NCBI RefSeq assembly: GCF_002250115.1
Contig: NZ_CP019985.1
Coordinates: 992,001 to 1,056,000 of the forward strand
Reading direction: 5' to 3'
DNA from: Shouchella clausii
GTDB taxonomy: Bacteria; Bacillota; Bacilli; Bacillales; Bacillaceae_D
Length of the DNA stretch: 64,000 nt
Each line of letters begins with the position of its first letter. Positions within the stretch are counted from its first letter, which is position 1. The notes below the pieces were generated by a model, which was not told where the DNA came from, searched no databases, and saw only the letters and a list, made by a program, of their open reading frames with translations. Made by a program: the position numbers and the translations under genes. Of this stretch, positions 60,760 through 64,000 are shown piece after piece.

Positions 60760-61854
60760 ATGATGGAGAGCAAAGCATTTCGTTTTGCGTGTTGGATTAT
60801 TGTCCTTTTGTTGATCGTTTACTTAAGTTCGCTGGTTAACTTTATTTTTATGCCGATTGCCGTGCTTTTTCAAACGTTGTTTACGCCAATCGTCATCTCC
60901 CTTGTCATTTACTATTTGCTAAGACCATTTGTTAACTTGCTAAACAAAAAACTTCACCGCGGCCTTTCGATTCTCATTGTCTTCCTTGCGTTGGCTGGCC
61001 TTGCCACAGCCGCTTTGCTTTATGTCGGGCCGCTTTTACAAAAACAATTTATGACATTCGTTGACAATGTGCCAGGATATGCAAACGATATTCACAACTT
61101 ATTCGTAGATTTGCAAAAGCAGCCTGCGTTGCAAAATTTCTTGGAAAGTGCCAATTTTTCATTGGATGAGCTTTCTAGAACAATGACTGAAAACTTGCAA
61201 GGCTATTTACAGTCGATCATTGACAGCATTGGCTCCTTCATTGGCGCAGTGGCGAATGTCGTCATTATTGCTGTAATTATCCCTTTCGTGCTTTTCTATA
61301 TGCTGAAGGAAGGCAAGAAGGCGCCGATGATGGTCATTAACCAGTTTCCGGCAAGGGAGCAAGAAGAAGGTAAGCGCGTGCTTGGCGATTTAGATAAAGC
61401 CTTAAGTTCCTACATACAAGGGCAAATTCTCGTCAGTGCTTGCGTCGGCGTTCTCTGCCTGATTTGGTATTTAATCATCAAACTAGATTACGCGTTGATT
61501 TTAGCGCTCGTCGCCCTGTTTACAAACGTTATTCCCTTTATCGGACCGTGGATTGGCACCGCCCCTGCCGTTATCGTTGCATTATTCGATCAACCTGGAA
61601 AAGCGTTGCTCGTCATTGTCGGTGTCGTCATTATCCAGCAAATTGAAAGCAATGTCTTCTCGCCACAAATTATGGGGCGCCAGCTTTCCGTGCACCCGCT
61701 GACGATTATTTTTGTTCTCCTTGTCGCCAGCCAGCTTGCAGGTTTTGTCGGAATTCTCCTTGCCGTGCCTGCCTATGCAGTCAGCAAGGTTATTGTCCAG
61801 CACACGTACCGGCTTATACGTATCCACAGACGGTCCAAAAACATTAAAACCTAA
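60760..61854 (+). CDS. AI-2E family transporter (PerM/YdiK-like)
   Basis: A 364-residue membrane protein with about eight helices. The family signature lies at FTNVIPFIGPWIGTAPAVIVALF and IQQIESNVFSPQIMGRQLSVHP; the helical domain between (about 90-150) is soluble. Members include TqsA of E. coli and sodium-proton antiporters of alkaliphiles, so the transported species is not certain. GAAAGG precedes the ATG. It is divergent from nnr. Confidence 0.9.
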   Translation: MMESKAFRFACWIIVLLLIVYLSSLVNFIFMPIAVLFQTLFTPIVISLVIYYLLRPFVNLLNKKLHRGLSILIVFLALAGLATAALLYVGPLLQKQFMTFVDNVPGYANDIHNLFVDLQKQPALQNFLESANFSLDELSRTMTENLQGYLQSIIDSIGSFIGAVANVVIIAVIIPFVLFYMLKEGKKAPMMVINQFPAREQEEGKRVLGDLDKALSSYIQGQILVSACVGVLCLIWYLIIKLDYALILALVALFTNVIPFIGPWIGTAPAVIVALFDQPGKALLVIVGVVIIQQIESNVFSPQIMGRQLSVHPLTIIFVLLVASQLAGFVGILLAVPAYAVSKVIVQHTYRLIRIHRRSKNIKT

Positions 61855-62013
61855 ATGGGCCAGTTTAAAAGAGGGTTGGCAAAAACATAGGCAGGGAATA
61901 TGGGCAAAATAGCGGTTAGGTCCACGTTGCTTTTTTGCTTAGACGCATTTGAAAGCACCCTAGCAATCATGTCAGCAAATCACCTATTTCAGACTTGGAA
62001 AGGATGATCGATC

Positions 62014-62508
62014 ATGCTCTCAGAAAAAATTGTCAAAGCGTTGAACCACCAGATGAATATGGAGTTTCAAGCTGCCCATGATTATATGGCGATGGCTGCC
62101 TACTGCCACCATATTAGTTACAATGGCTTCGCCGATTACTTCCTTAAGCAAGCAGAGGAAGAGCGGGAACACGGCATGAAAGTGTATGATTATTTAAATG
62201 ACAAAGGCCAAAAAGCTGTCTTTGAGGCGATCCAAGCCCCAAAAGCCGATTATGGTTCACTCGTCGCCACATTTGAGGCAGCGCTGGCCCAAGAGCGGGA
62301 AGTGACGAAAAGCTATTATAAGGTGTACCAGATCGCCCAAGAAGAACAAGAATACCAAACGCTTTCTTTCTTAAACTGGTTCCTCGACGAACAAGTGGAG
62401 GAAGAGGCCACATTTGAAACGCATATTGATTATTTGAACCGCATCAAAGATGATGCCAATGCTCTTTATATTTATGAGCAAGAGCTACGCAAACGAAAAG
62501 AAGACTAA
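62014..62508 (+). CDS. ftnA: Ferritin
   Basis: A 164-residue bacterial ferritin-type iron store, forming a 24-mer shell. The ferroxidase ligands are in MNMEFQAAHDYMAMA (Glu), QAEEEREHGMKV (Glu-x2-His pattern) and LDEQVEEEATFE. Length and helix pattern are normal. AAGGATGATCG precedes the ATG. It is alone on the strand, after a 160-bp gap; no Fur box was identified by eye. Confidence 0.95.
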   Translation: MLSEKIVKALNHQMNMEFQAAHDYMAMAAYCHHISYNGFADYFLKQAEEEREHGMKVYDYLNDKGQKAVFEAIQAPKADYGSLVATFEAALAQEREVTKSYYKVYQIAQEEQEYQTLSFLNWFLDEQVEEEATFETHIDYLNRIKDDANALYIYEQELRKRKED

Positions 62509-62559
62509 CCCCTCATCCCCTATCTTTGACGCTCGCCCAATCGAATAAGTCTGTGGTGA

Positions 62560-62568
62560 CATAGGCTA
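62560..62568 (+). promoter_or_regulatory. Sigma-K-like -10 element upstream of the CotD-like gene
   Basis: CATAGGCTA fits the sigma-K -10 consensus CATANNNTA exactly, 30 bp upstream of the start codon. A clear -35 was not found. Mother-cell expression fits a coat protein. Confidence 0.45.
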
Positions 62569-62597
62569 GCGGTAAGAAGGAAGAGGGGGACTTAAAT

Positions 62598-62840
62598 ATG
62601 TTTCCGTTTCGACAGGGAAAAGCAAACATGCCTGCTACAAGACCACTGCCTCCTGCACCAAGGCCTTTTGTACAAGAATACATTGTTCAAGAAATCCAGC
62701 CTGTCTTAACAACGTACGTCACAAACCGTGTCTACCGCCATGTGCACACTTTCCCGCACTCAGCATCCGTTGCCAATGTCGTCCACAATCAGCAAGCTTT
62801 TCCCCCTACGCACTATGTTCCAGGCCGACCTCCTCGCTAA
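62598..62840 (+). CDS. CotD-like spore coat protein
   Basis: An 80-residue, His- and Pro-rich protein resembling CotD, the inner spore-coat protein. The N-terminal half is Pro-rich (MPATRPLPPAPRPF), then comes TNRVYRHVHTFPHSASVAN with the TFPHSxS-type motif shared with CotD, then HYVPGRPP. AGAGGGGG is upstream of the ATG. The promoter region has a sigma-K-like -10. A perfect hairpin covers the stop codon. Confidence 0.8.
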   Translation: MFPFRQGKANMPATRPLPPAPRPFVQEYIVQEIQPVLTTYVTNRVYRHVHTFPHSASVANVVHNQQAFPPTHYVPGRPPR

Positions 62841-62850
62841 GCGAGGAGGT
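62828..62850 (+). terminator. Hairpin covering the CotD-like stop codon
   Basis: ACCTCCTCGC-TAA-GCGAGGAGGT is a perfect 10-bp stem with the stop codon TAA as its loop. There is no U-tract directly after, so termination is plausible but unproven. Confidence 0.5.
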
Positions 62851-62905
62851 GAGGTTGTTGGAAAGGCCGGCAGCATGAATGCCTGTATTTGGCAGATATA
62901 TCTCC

Positions 62906-63427
62906 TCAAAACCGTCCATTCTCGTTAACCTGGTCTAAAAAACGTTGGACTTCTTTCCTTGTCTTTAGTATGACAACGCGCTTTCGCTCTTTTACTTGCT
63001 CAAGCGCTTGAATCACTTTGGGCCTGCTTCTCTTCTTGTAATTCCAAACCCAAACAAAAAAAGCCCAATCTAGTTTTTCAGGGCAATCCTCGTTCAAATC
63101 AGGTCTTGTTTTTCCATGATAAATCAGTCTTCTTTTTATAATCCTATAGATGCATAACAGTCTAGGCATATCTAAAAATATGACGGCATCTCCTTCATTC
63201 AGCCTCATGTCAAGCGTCCTTGAATAATTTCCATCGATAATCCATTTATTTTGGCTTACCGAATCTTTAAGAAACGAATCCCATTCATTGTTCGGGGTTG
63301 GCGTCCAATTAGGTTTCCAATAAAAACGGTCTAAATGAATAACGGGCAACGATAAACGTTCACTGAGTTTTCGAGACAAGGTAGACTTACCAGAGCCAGC
63401 TGATCCAATGACAACGATTCGATTCAT
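62906..63427 (-). CDS. P-loop nucleotide kinase-like protein (DNA topology modulation/FlaR-like)
   Basis: A 173-residue P-loop NTPase of the adenylate-kinase-like group often annotated as DNA topology modulation protein FlaR. Walker A is VVIGSAGSGKSTLSRKL, followed by VIHLDRFYWKPNW and WIIDGNYSRTLDMRL. The fold suggests a small-molecule or nucleotide kinase rather than a topology factor. The ATG is preceded by AAGGAGG. It is monocistronic. Function is unresolved. Confidence 0.85.
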   Translation of the reverse strand: MNRIVVIGSAGSGKSTLSRKLSERLSLPVIHLDRFYWKPNWTPTPNNEWDSFLKDSVSQNKWIIDGNYSRTLDMRLNEGDAVIFLDMPRLLCIYRIIKRRLIYHGKTRPDLNEDCPEKLDWAFFVWVWNYKKRSRPKVIQALEQVKERKRVVILKTRKEVQRFLDQVNENGRF

Positions 63428-63522
63428 CCCTTTATCCTCCTTGCTCTATTCTAAGATACATACTCCTGATCCTATTCTAAAATGCCCATCAAGGCTCCAT
63501 TCAAGTTGTTTCCAGCTACAAT

Positions 63523-63549
63523 AAAGCAGGCTAGATGCCAGCCTGCTTT
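63523..63549 (-). terminator. Terminator of the NupC-type transporter gene
   Basis: AAAGCAGGCT and AGCCTGCTTT form a 10-bp stem with a 7-nt loop, about 65 bp downstream of the transporter's stop. Confidence 0.65.
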
Positions 63550-63612
63550 TAAAATAGGACTCTGATACAAAAGAAAGACTCTATTTTTTATAGAAGAATC
63601 GATAGCCATTAC

Positions 63613-64000
63613 TCATCCTACAAGCATGCCCGCAATTGCAGCGTTCATTAAGTTGACAAGCGTTGCGGCAATAAGTGCTTTCAACCCATATTTAGCGATT
63701 AAAGGACGGCGTTCTGGCACGAGTCCGCCAAGGCCGCCAAGCAAGATCGCGATCGAGCTAATGTTCGCAAACCCACACAACGCAAAGCTCGTAATGACAT
63801 ATGTTCGTTCTGACACCTCGCCCGCAGCCGACACAAGGGCATCAAAACCAATAAACTCGTTGACAATCGTCTTTTGCCCGATAAACGAGCCCGCTTGCAC
63901 GGCCTCTTCCCATGGGACGCCAATGATCCAGGCCACCGGGGCAAACACGTACCCGAGGATTTGCTCTAGCGTAATGGAACCATAGCCAAACCATCCGCCA
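63613..64000 (-). CDS. nupC: NupC-family concentrative nucleoside transporter, C-terminal part (cut by window edge)
   Basis: The last ~129 codons of a CNT-family transporter, which imports nucleosides with protons or sodium. Visible C-terminal family blocks: LEQILGYVFAPVAWIIGVPW, GQKTIVNEFIGFDAL, ITSFALCGFANISSIAILLGG and GLKALIAATLVNLMNAAIAG. The frame is open to the window end and the N-terminus lies beyond it. It is followed by a terminator. Confidence 0.9.
   Translation of the reverse strand, partial: GGWFGYGSITLEQILGYVFAPVAWIIGVPWEEAVQAGSFIGQKTIVNEFIGFDALVSAAGEVSERTYVITSFALCGFANISSIAILLGGLGGLVPERRPLIAKYGLKALIAATLVNLMNAAIAGMLVG

Noticed and set aside
1-64000. CRISPR arrays, tRNA or rRNA genes, insertion sequences, prophage
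   Set aside because: No regularly spaced repeats, no tRNA-like clover folds noticed by eye, and no transposase, integrase or phage structural genes. A tRNA scan could still find something I missed.

Overview
The window reads as chromosome of an alkaliphilic, endospore-forming Bacillaceae, most like Shouchella (Bacillus) clausii or a close relative. This is inferred from gene content and from the look of the proteins: ectABC, a GH5 mannanase of the alkaline-Bacillus type, a GerA germination protein, a CotD-like coat protein, Bacillus-type Shine-Dalgarno sites and CcpA-type cre boxes. No rRNA, tRNA, CRISPR array, insertion sequence or prophage was seen. Both ends cut a gene: an acyl-CoA synthetase at the left and a NupC-type nucleoside transporter at the right.

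Layout. 1-2.1 kb: two tandem acyl-CoA synthetases. 2.4-8.1 kb (minus strand): a class III lanthipeptide locus. It holds a small membrane protein, a LanKC synthetase whose N-terminus sits in another frame, two almost identical 44-residue precursor genes at 4625-4759 and 4841-4975, a SAM methyltransferase and an ABC-2 permease. 8.4-13.3 kb: a sugar ABC importer with its own ATPase and a sugar isomerase-like protein. 13.5-15.7 kb: ectABC behind a sigma-B-like promoter. 16-18 kb: a Pro/Gly-rich protein and a lone GerA-type receptor subunit. 18.3-26.6 kb: a sigma-54 controlled catabolic cluster (succinate-semialdehyde dehydrogenase, two Fe-alcohol dehydrogenases, GntP permease, glutaminase, PAS-AAA-Fis activator) that fits 4-hydroxybutyrate degradation. 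27-31 kb: small genes, a ferredoxin and an AT-rich TetR/oxidoreductase pair.

31.3-39.1 kb: a mannan/mannooligosaccharide operon (secreted GH5 mannanase, binding protein, two permeases, ROK kinase, GH1 glycosidase) with a LacI regulator and no ATPase of its own. 39.2-42.6 kb: a MurNAc recycling operon (murQ-murP-mupG). 42.8-47.8 kb: a four-carbon sugar-acid pathway (PrpR-N regulator, KdgT-like permease, DUF1537 kinase, PdxA2), followed by an RpiR regulator. 48.9-51.4 kb: a MerR regulator and multidrug ABC exporter with a long-spacer MerR promoter. 51.6-58 kb: a LacI-controlled TRAP transporter plus GH31 glycosidase with two perfect 16-18 bp operators. 58-64 kb: housekeeping and spore genes (PepSY lipoprotein, Nnr, AI-2E family protein, ferritin, CotD-like, nucleotide kinase-like, NupC).

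Most of the window is modular carbon-source catabolism, each module with its own regulator and often a cre site, so carbon catabolite repression by CcpA appears to be a shared overlay. The most novel element is the lanthipeptide locus. Its peptides carry a Thr-rich stretch followed by a single Ser-x2-Ser-x2-Cys labionin motif, and they fall below usual gene-calling length limits.
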